From Lenzites betulinus (lineage: Eukaryota > Basidiomycota > Agaricomycetes > Polyporales > Polyporaceae): a stretch of DNA of 64,000 nucleotides. The notes under the pieces were generated by a model that made no database searches, was not told the DNA's origin, and worked only from the letters and a program-made list of their open reading frames with translations. The stretch's first letter is position 1; every line of letters starts with the position of its first letter. Location of the stretch: positions 62,001 through 126,000 of the forward strand of contig JABYQU010000050.1 in NCBI GenBank assembly GCA_022264855.1, in the 5' to 3' direction. Below are positions 21,859 to 33,380 of this stretch, piece by piece. The position numbers were made by a program, and so were the translations under genes.

Positions 21859-23276
21859 TGCGCGCCGTCCTGGACCCCGCCAAGCGCAGCGGTACCGGCT
21901 GCGAACCACAGGTACGTGGATACCCTGTGCGCGCGATCAGAACACACGAGGAGGAAGAGGAGCGGTGAGGAGGGGATGTCTGTGCCCTCCTCACCCCGGA
22001 GCGTCCGCTTTTAAGCAGTCTCCCGGCTGCCCTGGCGCCAGGTCAGACACGACGCCGTGCACGGGCCATCCGCCCAGTCACGCGTCGGAGTGTTTCTGGA
22101 CTCTTCCGCCTGCGCCGTGCCCTTGCGCCCGCGACGGACCCTTGCCGCCCAAAGCGCATCTTCAAACCGGACGCGAGGGCCATCCGCTTGCCGGTATTGC
22201 GCAGAGACAACGCCCGCGGCCGCCGTTCCGCGGTCCTCGCAGTGCGCATGCGGTCGCTGCTCGGCGGAGGACAACGCCTCGCCCGAGCGAACGAGAGAGC
22301 GACACGCCGACTAGCGCGTCCATAGCCGCAAGGGACGAACGGTACCATGACCGCCCGCCGAGTGTGCGCCGCGGACGAACGGTGAAACATGCGCCCACAC
22401 ACTCGGCACCACCCACACAGGGTCCGTTCCCCAGCGCGGAGGAGCGCCCCTTTCGGCCGCATCCGTTCTCGTAAGAACGAACCAGTGAGAGCGGCGCAAC
22501 ACCACGTGTGCTGCTGTCGGAGCCCGACGCCCGACGCTCGATGCCCGACGCCCGACACCCGACGTCTGCCCCCACCACGTGCGATGTGCCCGACGCGCTC
22601 GAGCGCACAGGCCGTCGGGGTGCCCAGTATCGAATAGCACACTTGTACTCCTCAGCGACGCTTCCATGTTCGCTCATTTATGTGTGTGAATATACCGTAT
22701 AGCTGACCGCGCGAATAGAAAGGTGTGCGCCCCCGACGAGGCTCAGATAGCGGCGACGACGCGCCTCGAGCCTCGGAGCTCATGTGTCGAGATGTGGGCC
22801 ATGTTGGGAGCTTTCTACGACATCGGACAGTGACGCAAGTGACGCATGCGCACACGTTTGCCGCAGACAATGCCCAGCTCGGGTGGGAGGCATGAACACA
22901 TCCTAACAGCCTCCCCCTGCTGTCCCCCGTTCATCGCCCGGCACTGTGCCCGTTTCCGAACAGGGATATCATTGTATTGTTATGCCGTTCGCACAGGTGT
23001 AGGTTCCTCCGCGAGGTCGCAAAGTAAGTCCGCTAGCAGCGCGGTTTCTTCTGCGCACTCGAGTCGAAAATCTCACACATCTCTTCCAGTTCCTCGCCGG
23101 CACAGGCTGCCGGCTGACAGCGGCTGCATGTCGTCTGTCTCTACCTGCCAGGAACTTCCCCGAGGGATCCAGCGCTGCGCACAGCCGTCTACTCGACGTG
23201 CTCTCCCATCATAGGACTTTGGCCAATCTCTGGGTGCAAATTCTTACGCCGTGCGCCGGCCTCGCACCCGAACGAC
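21859..23276. other. No convincing gene (copy 2)
   Basis: Counterpart of 9280-10693. It contains the CCCGACG repeat tract at 22522-22564. No gene is recognised. Confidence 0.5.
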
Positions 23277-24875
23277 GCGAAACCTCGTACGTCTTTTCTA
23301 ATGGATGTACCGCATGTGCTCACGAAGTTCCAGCGCGATCCGCGCAGATTCAAAGGATGGGCGACTTTGCATGATTTCATGGATGTGCAACGTCGATCGC
23401 CTGCCCCGCGTCGCCCCCGCATCGCGCCACCGCGCAGCTTCGTACGTCGTCTCGTATGCACACACGCTACGCGCTCACGGAGTTTCGGGGCGATCCGAGC
23501 AGGTGCCAAAATCGCCAATTTCATGCATTTTCGTGCACATGCCGGGAAAACCGCCCGCCCCGCCCTGGGTTCTTTTCGGACCGCCGCGAAACTTTGAAAG
23601 TCTCCTCTACTGCACAACGCGCATGCGCTCACAAGATTTCAGCGCAGTCCGAGCAAGTCGCAAAATCGGCCTCTTCGCCTCATGTCGCGGCCACGCCAAA
23701 ATACGTCGCCCGCCCCGCACCCCGCGCTCAACGAATCGCCGCGAAACTCTGGGCGCCGTCTCGCCTGCACGGACGCCACCCACCCACGAAGTTGCAGCGC
23801 GATACGAGCAGGTCCGAAATCGGCCGTTGTGCACGATTTCATGGCGAGTTCGCGGACGTGCGGAGTCGATCGCGCGTCGCGTGGCGCGCTCCCGTCGTGC
23901 CATCGCGAAACTTGGTACGTCCTCTCGTACGAATGGGCGGCACGCGCTCACGACGTTTCAAGGCGACACGAGCGAATCTCAAAATGCGCCGCCTGGCCCG
24001 ATCTCAATGTGTGCGCAAATGCGATCGCTTGCGCCGCACTGGGCTCTCCCCCGATCCCCGCGAAACCTCGTACGTCGTTTCGACTGAGCAGCACGCATGT
24101 GCTCATGAAGTTTCAGGCCGATACGAGCACGTCGGGAAATCGGCCATTTCTCGTCATTTCGAAGACATCCCGCGAAAATACACTCTCCCTCGCTCGCCGC
24201 GCATCGCCTCCTCGCGCAACTCCGGATTTCATTTCGCCCGAACAGACGCTACGTGCGTACGAAATCGCAGCGCGATACGGGCAATTCCATTTCTGCAACA
24301 TTTCTGCGGGATCTCATGGATGTGCATCGACGGTTTGTCGCCGAGTTTCACGATCACCACGTGCCGCCGCGAAACTTGGTGAGTAGTCTCGTACGAGCTA
24401 ACGCTCTATGCTCACAACGTTTCAGAGCATCGCGAGCACATCTGAAAATGCGCAATCTTGACTCTGCTCGAAGACCACGGGGTTGCAAGACGATCGCCCG
24501 CCACGGATCGCGTTCTCCTCGCGTATTCCCGCAAATTGGTACGCCGTCTCGTACTGATGTACGTCACACGCTCACGGAGTTTCAGCCCGATCCGAAGCGA
24601 ATTGGAATCCGACTCTGCAGGGCAATCCCATGCCGGCGTGCAGAGAATCGTTCCTCCTGGCGCAACGCCGTGTCTACGCGCACTCCCGTTTCGTATGTAT
24701 TGCTGCGCGCACGTACCGTACGTGATCGCTGACGTTCAGTGCGTTCGGAGCAGAAAAGAATCCGTGACATTCCAAGGATTGTAGAGGATACACTGGCACC
24801 GAAATGACAGTTTCGCCGCAACGGCGCGTCGCATCGCCGCGAAACTTGGAGGGCATGCTCGGGTGGGTACGCTAC
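23277..24875 (+). repeat. 154-bp satellite array bridging copies 2 and 3
   Basis: Second full occurrence of the array at 10694-12290, offset by about 12,583 bp and nearly identical. The joint between units is inside it at 24585. Confidence 0.85.
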
Positions 24876-26459
24876 ACCCGTCCCACAACGCTCGAGCCGC
24901 CCCGGGCAGAAACGGACGGCGCGGGGCGACGACAAGGACGGCGTTGCCAAGAATACACGAAAATCGCCAGCTCTGCTCGGCGCATCGTGCCGAGCGTTTC
25001 GCACAACCCCAGGCCCATGCCGCTCGCCCCCAGCGCGTCCTTCTGTCTCGTGGCAAGCCCAGACGTCACCGGATGCACTAGGGCGCGCCCACACTCTCCC
25101 TTGACGCACCCCGGCCCTGCATCCCCAAACGCCCCCGAAGCGCACCTGCGACCGGTACCCGCCTCGTATCCCGTCGCTCTCATTTCACAGCGTCCCAGCT
25201 TCGCTCGAGCCTCTCGTTCTGTATGATATTGTCGTTCCCACTCAGCTGCTACCAGTTGCTTGCAGCAGCTCGATGGCGTTGCGCCGCCGCCCCCCGGAGA
25301 GTATGCCCAGCCAACGGACAGCTGGTACATGCTCCTGCGCTGCAGGCCGACGCGGCTACAACACTCTCCGAAGACCCCATCCCATCAATGAAGGTCAGTC
25401 CGAGCTGACACCCGCGCATCGCCCGCAGCTCTGCGCCCAACGCCCACGACCAAGGACATCTCGGAGGCGGGTCGACCCTGTCTGCTCCAAGTCGCGTTGC
25501 ACGGTTTGCGCCGCGCCGCCCACCCGAGTCGTTCCTGGCCTCGAATCGAAGTTCACAACGCCCTGCGCGGAGGGCCACACGGTCCGAGATGTATTCACTG
25601 ATTCGACTGCTGTTCGAGGTCTCGACTGATCAGTCCTCGCAGATTCAGCTGCCGTGCAAGTCCCTGGCCTCGGATCATGACGCGACGGGCCAAGTGAGCA
25701 CCCAGGAATATACTCCTCCGAACACGGCGGCGTCGCGGCGCACATCGCCCTCGCCTTGCGAGCGACTCGGAATGGCCTTCGCTTCGGCACGAACAATGCG
25801 ACACCCTGCGCGCACGATGGCGCATTCCCGGAGGGACGGGGCTCTCTGCGCCGGGTTCCCCTGTACAGTCGTGTCAATTCGCCATGGTGTGCAGGCCTCA
25901 GCATCCCCACATCCCCTCAGACATCTGGCCAGCATAGAGATCGTTTCGGGATGTACATAGTCAAGCAGTCAAATAATAAACTCATCCCCGCAACGCCTTC
26001 CAATCTACGGCGCCCGTGTTCACTTTAATAAGGTACCTAGGGTCGGTTGTTTCTAGTGGGCGCGCTCCACACGCCACGCCGCGCTTCGCATCTCCAGGGA
26101 GTGGCGGGACGTACACGAATTCGTCGCGCTCCGGTGCGCGCCCACGCCGCCCCTGGATGTCAGAAGACATGTACTCCGCTTCGCCCGAGCTCCGGCATGC
26201 GGCGCTGTGCTCGCCGTCTTGTGGGGGTGCACTCGTACTCGCTAATAAATATATTTCCTCATGTACATACAACAGAAGTGCGGAGTCGTCAATACAGGTA
26301 CAAGGCCCTCCGCTCACACACAGAGAGCGCGCGGCGGGTCCGCGGGGAATATGGGGCTGACGTAGACGAATGGAAAAATAGACATACGCAGTGTGCTTGC
26401 GCCCGCGCTGCTGGATATGATGTCTTGAATCGGCGCTGAATTGCCGTCGGTAGGGAGAG
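24876..26459. other. No convincing gene (copy 3)
   Basis: Counterpart of 291-1875, almost identical to copy 1. No gene is recognised. Confidence 0.5.
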
Positions 26460-27770
26460 CTAGAAGCTAGCACAGCGGAGCCGCGGCCGCGCGGCGCGCA
26501 AGGGCGCGGCTACAGAGCGCGCATCGAACGGGAACTGAGTCAGGTGCACGTACCTGCCAGTGCACAGGGTGCGCTGTCGGGGTTTCGGGTGGCGTGGCGG
26601 CCACATCCCATTAGAGACGCGGATGAGCGCGCCGGCGCGGAAAGACGAGCGACGGCCCGAGTGTGTGTAGAAATCGATGGCGATTTCCCGTGCCAGTTCC
26701 TTTTGATCATCGTCGACGTGGAGGACGAGGAGTGGGGGCCGGCGTTGACTTCGGGGCGTGATTGCTTGCACACGGAGGTCGGGAGACTGTCGAGCAATGC
26801 TATTAGTGAGGTTTCTTGTGTTCGAGGCCGAAACAAAGTTGCGGGCGTGCGCGAACATCATGTGAACGGTTTGGGCATGCCAAACGTGCATGAGATTTGG
26901 TACACGGCGACGCGCCAAGTACACCGTCGCTTGATGCAGCTTGATGTTCAAAGGCGGCGGCGGGGGGACATACCGTTTCGAGACCTGAGCGACGCTGGCG
27001 GGATTCAGCTGCTGTGTGCGCTGCGCCGCCGAGGAATTCTGAGCAGCAGGAACGCCACATGTGACCGCAGAGGGCCCTCCCATCCACGCGCCGAGTGTGC
27101 TAGACAGAGATCCCGGAGAAGGAGTCGTTGCCCAAGGCGCGGCTACGAAGCGTGCACCGAACGAGAACTGAACGTACCTGCACGGGGTGCGGTGTTGGGT
27201 CTCGGGTACTGCGCCGCGGCGGCGGCCATGTCCCGTGAGAAGCGCGGGACGAGCGAAGGCCCGAGTGTTTGTAGAAGTCGCATGGGCGAGATCTCGTGCT
27301 TTCTCGCTGGGATCACCGTCGACTCGACGAGTAGCAGGGCCGGTATTGACTGCTGAACACGATTGTTTGCGGACGGAGGTCGAGTCACTGTCGAGCGATG
27401 CTGTTAGGCTAGTGAAGTCTCTTGTGTTCGACGCCGAAACAGAGCGGTGGGCATGCATGAGCGCCATGCGAAAGGTCTGAGGATGCACGGGTGCATATGA
27501 TACAGTACACGGCGATATGCCGAGTACGGCATCGCTCGACGCAGGCTGATGTTCGAAGGCGGCGGGGGGGACATACCCTTTCGAGACCTGAACGACGCCG
27601 GCGGGATTCGGCTGCTGTGTGCCCTCCGAAGAGAAGTTGTCGTCTACGTCTTCATGCTTCATCCGGTTGCCCTCGACGCTGTGGGCCTTGGCTGCACTTG
27701 GACGCAGCTTGGCGACACAGTAGACAGCGAGCAGCTCGCTTGCAGCGATAGCACGATATTGACAGAGCAT
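26460..27770 (-). CDS. Hypothetical reading frame with internal duplication, copy 3
   Basis: Same frame as 1876-3186, with ATG at 27770 and stop at 26460. The predicted product is the same as in copies 1 and 2. Confidence 0.3.
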   Translation of the reverse strand: MLCQYRAIAASELLAVYCVAKLRPSAAKAHSVEGNRMKHEDVDDNFSSEGTQQPNPAGVVQVSKGYVPPAAFEHQPASSDAVLGISPCTVSYAPVHPQTFRMALMHAHRSVSASNTRDFTSLTASLDSDSTSVRKQSCSAVNTGPATRRVDGDPSEKARDLAHATSTNTRAFARPALLTGHGRRRGAVPETQHRTPCRYVQFSFGARFVAAPWATTPSPGSLSSTLGAWMGGPSAVTCGVPAAQNSSAAQRTQQLNPASVAQVSKRYVPPPPPLNIKLHQATVYLARRRVPNLMHVWHAQTVHMMFAHARNFVSASNTRNLTNSIARQSPDLRVQAITPRSQRRPPLLVLHVDDDQKELAREIAIDFYTHSGRRSSFRAGALIRVSNGMWPPRHPKPRQRTLCTGRYVHLTQFPFDARSVAAPLRAARPRLRCASF

Positions 27771-29582
27771 CGTCTGGGCTCGACGTGGGGTGAGTAGTAG
27801 CGCGCGGAGCGACTTGCGGCACACTCTTCGAAGACTGCAGCTTAGAAGGTGAGAGTCCAGCGAAGCACGCCGTCGAGGCCTGTGCTGTAGACGATCAATA
27901 AAGCAGGTCGATGAGCACGAGGAGGACGTTGCCTGAGCAAGAGGACGTTACCTGTTCGGGGTGAGAGCCAGAGGGAGGGCGTCAAGGCATCGGAGATGTG
28001 TCGCTGTCCTGATTGCATTGATGCGAGCGCCGGCGATGCAAAAAAAAAGTTGCCAGGCGAGACTCGAGAGGAGGCCGCGGGCGGCGCCGCGGCGGTGGCA
28101 GTCCAGGGAAGGGTCGCGAGCGGGGCGGGCGCTCCCATCCACACCGGTTGCCTTCTGTGGCATGGGCTTGAGATCGGGTGGGAGGATCTGTGTGGGCCTG
28201 CTCCGTGCGCGCGGCGTGCCCTGAGGAAGAACGGGGTGTCAGGGCTGTGAGCAAGTAGGCGTACTTTAAAGTGCGCCTATTCCGGGGCCCTACCTCTTGC
28301 TGATCTTTTCCCTCCCGCTGCTGCATTCGCCCCGTCCTCGTCCTCGACCTATGTACTGCGAGGCCTCCCGAAGGACTCGGAGCGAGGTGAGTTCTGGGTT
28401 CCACTCTCTGCGAGCGCATCGCGCACAGTGAGGGATGCGGCTCGGAGTGCTTCGGAGGGGCGCGAATCCGGCGGCGGCGGCGGCGGCGCGGCGCGGAGTG
28501 GTGGTGGCTGGGCGGTCGCCGGCGGTTGCGGTGGATGGCGCCGCGGCACAGAGGATGGTCGCTCTTGCGTGCGACGGGCGTCGACGAGCGAGTAGAAGTG
28601 CCGCGGCGGCCGCGTTCCGGTACCTCCGGTGTGCGCGGCGACGCGAGTCGCTGGTGGCCGCCGCGGCACAAACAGAGGCTCGCCGCGCGATGGAAGTTTC
28701 GGGCGCGGGAAGGTTGCGGGGTGCCGCGGCAGGTCTTCAGTACGTATATCTGCGGTATGCGCGGGCGGTGCGGGCGACAGCAGGGGGCGCACCCGTCATG
28801 CCGGGGTGTGCGCGGGTGGGATACTACGTGAGGTGCGGGATGCGTCGCCGCAGCAGCCGTTTGCGAGGACGGTACGCACGGTGCGCGGCGGCGTTCTGGT
28901 GCGTCCTCTGTGACTGGCGTCTTGCGCGAGCAGCGAGCGCGGCGACTTGCGTACAAGGCGAGAGCACAAGTCGTCTCACCGCGGCCGCGATAGCGAGCGA
29001 GCGAGACGGACGACGGCCGGGGGTGCACCCGGGTTGTTTGGGCGCAAGCGGGCGGCGCGGGACGGTATGCGCGGGGGCGGCGGCGGCTTTCCGGTACGTG
29101 CATTCGGTCGAATCATCACTTACTTACTCACACCTTTGTGATCGGCGTCTCGTGCGGCGGGCGGGGCAGACGAGGGGGCGCTCCCGGGTGCAGTGCGACT
29201 TGCGTACGAGGTCAGGATACAAGTTGTCTGGCAGCGGCTGCACACGGGCGCGGGGTTCCTACCACTCTCGCATAGGAGGGGGGATTGTCCTTTGCATAAC
29301 TACATGTATATTGAGCTACCTGTCGTATGTACATGCTTAATGCCAGTGCGAGGGACGTACCTATTGTCCTATGTCCAAACAGGCTGTCGGAGAGAACTTG
29401 TCCTCCTCCAGTGCCTGCGGGGGGAACCTCCTCCTACTGTGGTGACAGAGTATCGCGCTCTTGTCGCGGCATTTTCTCCACGCCCGCCGCGGCCCGTCGG
29501 TCTCCCCGGCGCGCGCCGCGTCCGCGTCCCTGCCGCACACAGGGCAAGACACGCGTCCGCAGCGATGCGAGCCATGTCAGAT
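27771..29582. other. GC-rich region without a recognised gene (copy 3)
   Basis: Counterpart of 3187-4988, ending at the deletion junction after CATGTCAGATC. Confidence 0.5.
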
Positions 29583-29689
29583 CGACACTGAGAGGGGACA
29601 TGTCGGCTGAGGCAGAGGGCTGGCGTCCTGCTGCTCCATGTGCCAGTGCGTAGTAGCTTATATACCTCTAGAAGCGCGTCATGGTCATG
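29583..29689 (-). pseudogene. Promoter and first codons of the S28 peptidase only
   Basis: On the minus strand the 5' flank and the first codons (MSPLSV) of the S28 gene are kept, then the sequence joins the GC-rich block at 29582/29583. All other peptidase exons are absent in this copy. Confidence 0.7.
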
Positions 29690-30250
29690 CCAGCGGACGT
29701 AACGCGCGGACGAGCTGGGACCACGCGGTCCCCGAGAGGCATCATGATGAAGAAGGATGAAGAACGCCCGCGCGAAGGATGACCCTTGTGGACCAGATCC
29801 GAGTCTGCTGCCACTTCGCAGCGCACCTTCCCACACGCTAAAGTATGCCGGGGGTGAGATATATGTGTTCCCATTTGAAGTTCGACAGACACAGTGAAGG
29901 ATGTCGTGCCCTAGGGTAAACAGTCAGATCTCTTCAGACACGTCCATACTACCCACACGTACCGTCTCAAGATGATATCTGGGCTGACGTCCTCGGACTG
30001 ACAGATCGCAGTTATTAGCATAATCAAGATCACCCAGAATAGCCACGGTCAATACCACGACCATTGTAGAGGCACATTGCCGGAGCCGATGTCCCGAGGA
30101 ATCCACCCGGTGGACAAATGAATCTGTACAGCTGCAACGAAGTAATGCACCAGCTTCGAACGGCATTGTCGAAAGCCTTCACTCATCGAGCAGGGCTTGC
30201 ACGGCGTCGTGTAGATCCTTGGCATCGGGTAGCGCACGGCAGTGTTGTGT
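29690..30250 (-). pseudogene. Decayed FunK1 kinase fragment (copy 3)
   Basis: Same relic as in copies 1 and 2 but less decayed. STGWIPRDIGSGNVP and LGDLDYANNCDLSV still follow the FunK1 catalytic and GDLEYAKKFDLSV segments, and a few bases lost in copies 1 and 2 are present (near 30045-30120). It gives a better estimate of the ancestral state. Confidence 0.8.
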
Positions 30251-31323
30251 TCGGAAACAAGTCCGACTCGACCGAACGGATGGCAGGACATATGGCACGT
30301 GGGAGAAACAACCCTAACCCAACAGATGCAAGAATGAAGACGCCTCAGTACTTTGACGGTTGATCAAAACGTCCACCACAAACTGGGACGCTATTGCAGA
30401 CGATGACTGCACGGGACGTAACGGCGACATGACCGTGGTGGCAAGTGTAACGTCACCTTGGGACTAGCACTGATGCAGTCTGGATGCGCCGATCGCTCCT
30501 CGAGTCGTCAACTTTGCCTTCAAGTTTAAACAACGCGCATGCGACGTTGTACCGTATTGAGCCGTGGTTTACCAGCAGCTAACCTTCTCTAGTATGTCTA
30601 TCAAGCACAGTGTGTACGACGTAGTTACCGCGTATGGTCGGGTTAACCATCACATATGCATCTGAATTCGGACGCGCCCGTCAGCCCTTCCCGCCACCCC
30701 AAACATCCCCGTGCCCGCGACATCGCAAAAACGCGCAAGGCCAGCCCCCCGGGACCCAATGAGGCAGGTCCCCACGCCCGAATTTTCCCGAGGACCGACG
30801 CCCAACTGACATCTCCCGCCTCGATCGGCATTCCCGCCTACACCGTCAGCCTCCTCCCTCCTCACCTATCTTTCCTCCCCCACATCGGCGGCAGAGCGCG
30901 CTGATGGGCAACATTAGGCGTCCAAGGCAAACCAGCCAAATCCACGCTGAGGGAGCGGCCTGGGTGGCTTTTCACCTGCATTCTGACTGGCAGCCCACGT
31001 GCATTTTGGAGACCTGCCGCACTCGTGGATACCGCTGTCTCCCACTGGGAGTATCACTGTCTTATCATCTGAATTTCATCAGCGGGGCGACCCGCCTGGA
31101 TCCCACTGGAATAGAGCGTAGCAGTGTAGTGCTCGTTCGACGAGTTCAGCCAAGGCACGCGTGTGACGACTATTTCTGATCGAGCAGCGCCATCCTCTCA
31201 GCTTCGAATCTGACAGGATGACCACGCATGACGTCACGCTCGACCCCTACTTATACGCGCCCCTGCTCTCGCTCCTCCCACCGCTCCCCACGCAGACGAA
31301 CAGCACGCATACACACACCCAGA
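30251..31323 (+). promoter_or_regulatory. Upstream region of the peroxiredoxin gene (copy 3)
   Basis: No gene is seen. The block at 30655-30870 is shared with the upstream DNA of the gene at 42061, and copy 3 (CTCCCTCCTCACCTATC) is closer to it than copies 1 and 2 (CTCCATCCGCACCTGTC). The 151-bp segment 30892-31042 is absent from the other two copies. Confidence 0.5.
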
Positions 31324-32105
31324 ATGGCATCCGTCCTAGCATCCGCGACGAAGACCGCACACAGCCTCGCGACCTCGCTCCTCAGCGCCGCCGAGGCCAA
31401 GGTCGGCTCGACCATCCCCACCAACGTGCACATCAAGGAGGACGACGCGTCGGCCCCGTTCACGCTCGCCGGCATCACCGGCAAGAACGTCTTCGTGAGT
31501 GCCCCCGCCCCGCTTCTCGCTCGCGTCCGCGGCTGAGCACGCTGCGCGTGTGCAGGTCGGCGTCCCGGGCGCGTTCACGGGGACGTGCTCCGCGCAGATC
31601 CCGGCGTACATCCAGAGCTTCGACCAGTTCAAGGCGAAGGGCGTCGACGGCGTGTACGTCGTCGGCGTGAACGACGCGTTCGTGATGAAGTGCGTGCCCC
31701 CGCCGCGCGTGTCGTGCGCTCACCGCTGACGGTCCGCCAGAGCGTGGAAGGAGCAGCTCGCGCCCCAGGGAACCCGTGCGTGTTCTCCCGCCGTTCATCG
31801 ATGATCAGAGAGAGCCCAGTGCTAACCACGTGCGGGACGGGCAGCGATCCACTTTATTGCGGACGACCAGGCCGCGTTCGTCGGCGCGCTCGGGATGCTC
31901 TTCGACGCGTCCGAGCTGCTCGGCGCACCGCGCTCCAAGGTACGCCCGCCCGCCCGCCCGCGGCCCCGTCCTGCACGCCCTGGCTGATCGTGCGCAGCGC
32001 TTCGTGGCGGTGACGGAGGGCGAGACGATCACGTACCTCGCCGTCGAGCCGGTCCCGGGCGAGGTCACGGTCACCGCGGCAGACAAGATCCTGGCCTGGC
32101 TCTGA
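31324..32105 (+). CDS. Peroxiredoxin, Prx5/PMP20 type (1-Cys), copy 3
   Basis: Exons are 31324-31494, 31556-31689, 31741-31775, 31845-31939 and 31998-32105; each exon has the same length as in copy 1, giving 180 residues. The peroxidatic Cys68 in PGAFTGTCS is kept and no other cysteine is present. It differs from copies 1 and 2 by at least GSTIP for GATIP, LAGITG for LAAITG, IQSFDQF for IKNFDQF and NDAFVMK for NDVFVMK. Introns are longer and more divergent. Of the three genes, this one shows no lesion and lies in the older-looking flank, so it may represent the original locus. Confidence 0.94.
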
Positions 32106-32439
32106 ACCGGGCCTTGAGCGCTGAGCGCTGAGCGAGCAGACACGCAGGGCGGAGAGAAGAAGGGTTTGCGCACGATGTATTAGTAGTACGGGTCCACCGG
32201 CGTGTATAGACGGACGTGCGGGCGAGGCCGGTGGACACCCATCATGTGTGTGGCCGACAGCCACTCGGTGCTCGTCGATGCGATATTTGGACTCAGCCCC
32301 GAGTGCTGCGCCTGCACGAGAGGAGGCCGATATGCGAACAACGTATCTGGAAACAGGGCCCGAGGTACCAGTATAGTGCTACTAGTGGTCATCACCAGCT
32401 GCATCATCCCCGAACGTACACTGTGATGAGAAACGTTGG
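32106..32439. other. Intergenic, contains array right border
   Basis: No gene is seen. The repeat ends at 32171; what follows is single-copy in this window. Confidence 0.5.
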
Positions 32440-32567
32440 ACTCCGGGTCTACCGCTAGCCTGGCTCACCATCGTGAACCCGGGTCCGACAGGACGCTTCC
32501 CCGGCCTCTTCTCCTGGTCGTCGTCGTTCGACCCCGAATCCGCGCGCAGTCGCTTCTGCGACATCAC
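32440..32567 (-). pseudogene. FunK1 C-terminal tail relic
   Basis: On the minus strand MSQKRLRADSGSNDDDQEKR resembles the last residues of FunK1-C (TSQKRPRSDSGSN...TRPDKRRV at 51120-51209). It lies about 1 kb downstream of FunK1-A on the same strand, so it is either a lost last exon of FunK1-A or a fragment of another copy. Confidence 0.55.
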
Positions 32568-32945
32568 ATAGCGCCCGCCGTCTCTCGCGACCTGGGACCG
32601 TTGTCTGCCGTCATTTTTGCAGATTAACCTCGCGGTCTCGTCAGGTATATATTCGCCCGGCGTCCACTAGCCCGGGTGATCCGAATTCGAGTCCGTTGCA
32701 TGTATTATAATCCCCCGGGCCCGTATCTCCTTGCGAATTTGCGAAACTCCGCTCGACTTCAAAGCTTCACGGGCCACTGGCCGTGTAGGGCGTGTTTGCC
32801 AGTTGCTGGTGCGCCTGACGGAGACAGGCATCTCACGGCAGGCAGTACTAGTGTCTTGTTGGTGAATACCGAGCAACACTGTTTCAGAACCCGAATCAGG
32901 AGGTGAACACTGGATGAAAATCGTTTGCAACTCACTCATAACACG
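32568..32945. other. Intergenic
   Basis: Nothing recognised. Confidence 0.4.
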
Positions 32946-33380
32946 CTACGCCAGCTGACAGTTTACCTCTTGTCTCGACTTTAGACCATGGTAGCTTGCA
33001 AAGGTGGGGAGTGTGCGCAGCCCGCTTGCTGTCCTCGTCGCGCCTCCGCTTGCCCTTCGACTGGCTCTAGATCTTTGAGGAGATACCGCCCCACGCGTCG
33101 TCGCCCTCTTCGGGCTCTGCACCGGGTCCGTCGAGCTCATGAGGCCTGTGGGCACCACGGCATCCGGCGGGAGCAGATCCTCGGTGTCGGAGTCTTCGAC
33201 GGGCGAGACAGCGTCGTCGTCGGCCTCCGCGTCTTTAGCGTTCTCGTTGTCGTCAGCAACGCTCTCGGCTTTGTCGTCTGTACGCTCGAGGGCGTCAAGG
33301 TCGGACGGGACGTAATCGCTCTCGTCGCTGTCCTGCATGAGACCAGTGTTTTCGAGCTCGCCTGGCATTGTCGCTTTCAT
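32946..33380 (-). CDS. Hypothetical acidic protein or FunK1-A 3' exon
   Basis: An ATG at 33380 opens a 144-codon frame. The product begins MKATMPGELENTG, is Asp/Glu-rich for about 60 residues (DSDESDYVPSDL, VEDSDTEDLLPPD) and ends in a basic Ser/Arg-rich stretch. It has no known domain. A homologous but truncated start (MKVTMPS) lies downstream of FunK1-D near 62130, so the segment travels with the kinase. It could be an additional C-terminal exon of FunK1-A (an intron from about 33570 to 33387 would be needed) or an independent small gene. GTAAAC just before the stop is a possible donor toward the tail relic at 32567. Confidence 0.4.
   Translation of the reverse strand: MKATMPGELENTGLMQDSDESDYVPSDLDALERTDDKAESVADDNENAKDAEADDDAVSPVEDSDTEDLLPPDAVVPTGLMSSTDPVQSPKRATTRGAVSPQRSRASRRASGGATRTASGLRTLPTFASYHGLKSRQEVNCQLA

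Larger units (their letters stand above)
12001..24584. repeat. Tandem 12-kb segmental repeat, copy 2
   Basis: Second complete copy, 12,584 bp. It is longer than copy 1 because of a 581-bp insertion at 21278-21858 and a few indels. Its S28 peptidase and tail frames are open, unlike those of copy 1. It has its own single-base losses elsewhere (near 12747 and 13762). Confidence 0.95.
24585..32171. repeat. Tandem 12-kb segmental repeat, copy 3 (partial, mosaic)
   Basis: 24585-29582 is nearly identical to copies 1 and 2. At 29583 the sequence jumps to unit position about 6898, deleting about 1.9 kb that holds the acidic tail and the S28 gene body. From 29583 to 32171 the match is clearly weaker, with several substitutions per line, an extra 151-bp segment at 30892-31042 and different spacing. 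Homology ends after AAGGGTTTGCGC at 32171, the right border of the array. Confidence 0.9.

Noticed and set aside
20942..22474. 510-codon plus-strand frame as a new large protein
   Set aside because: It is the last peroxiredoxin exons reading through a lost stop into inserted DNA with an antisense kinase exon.
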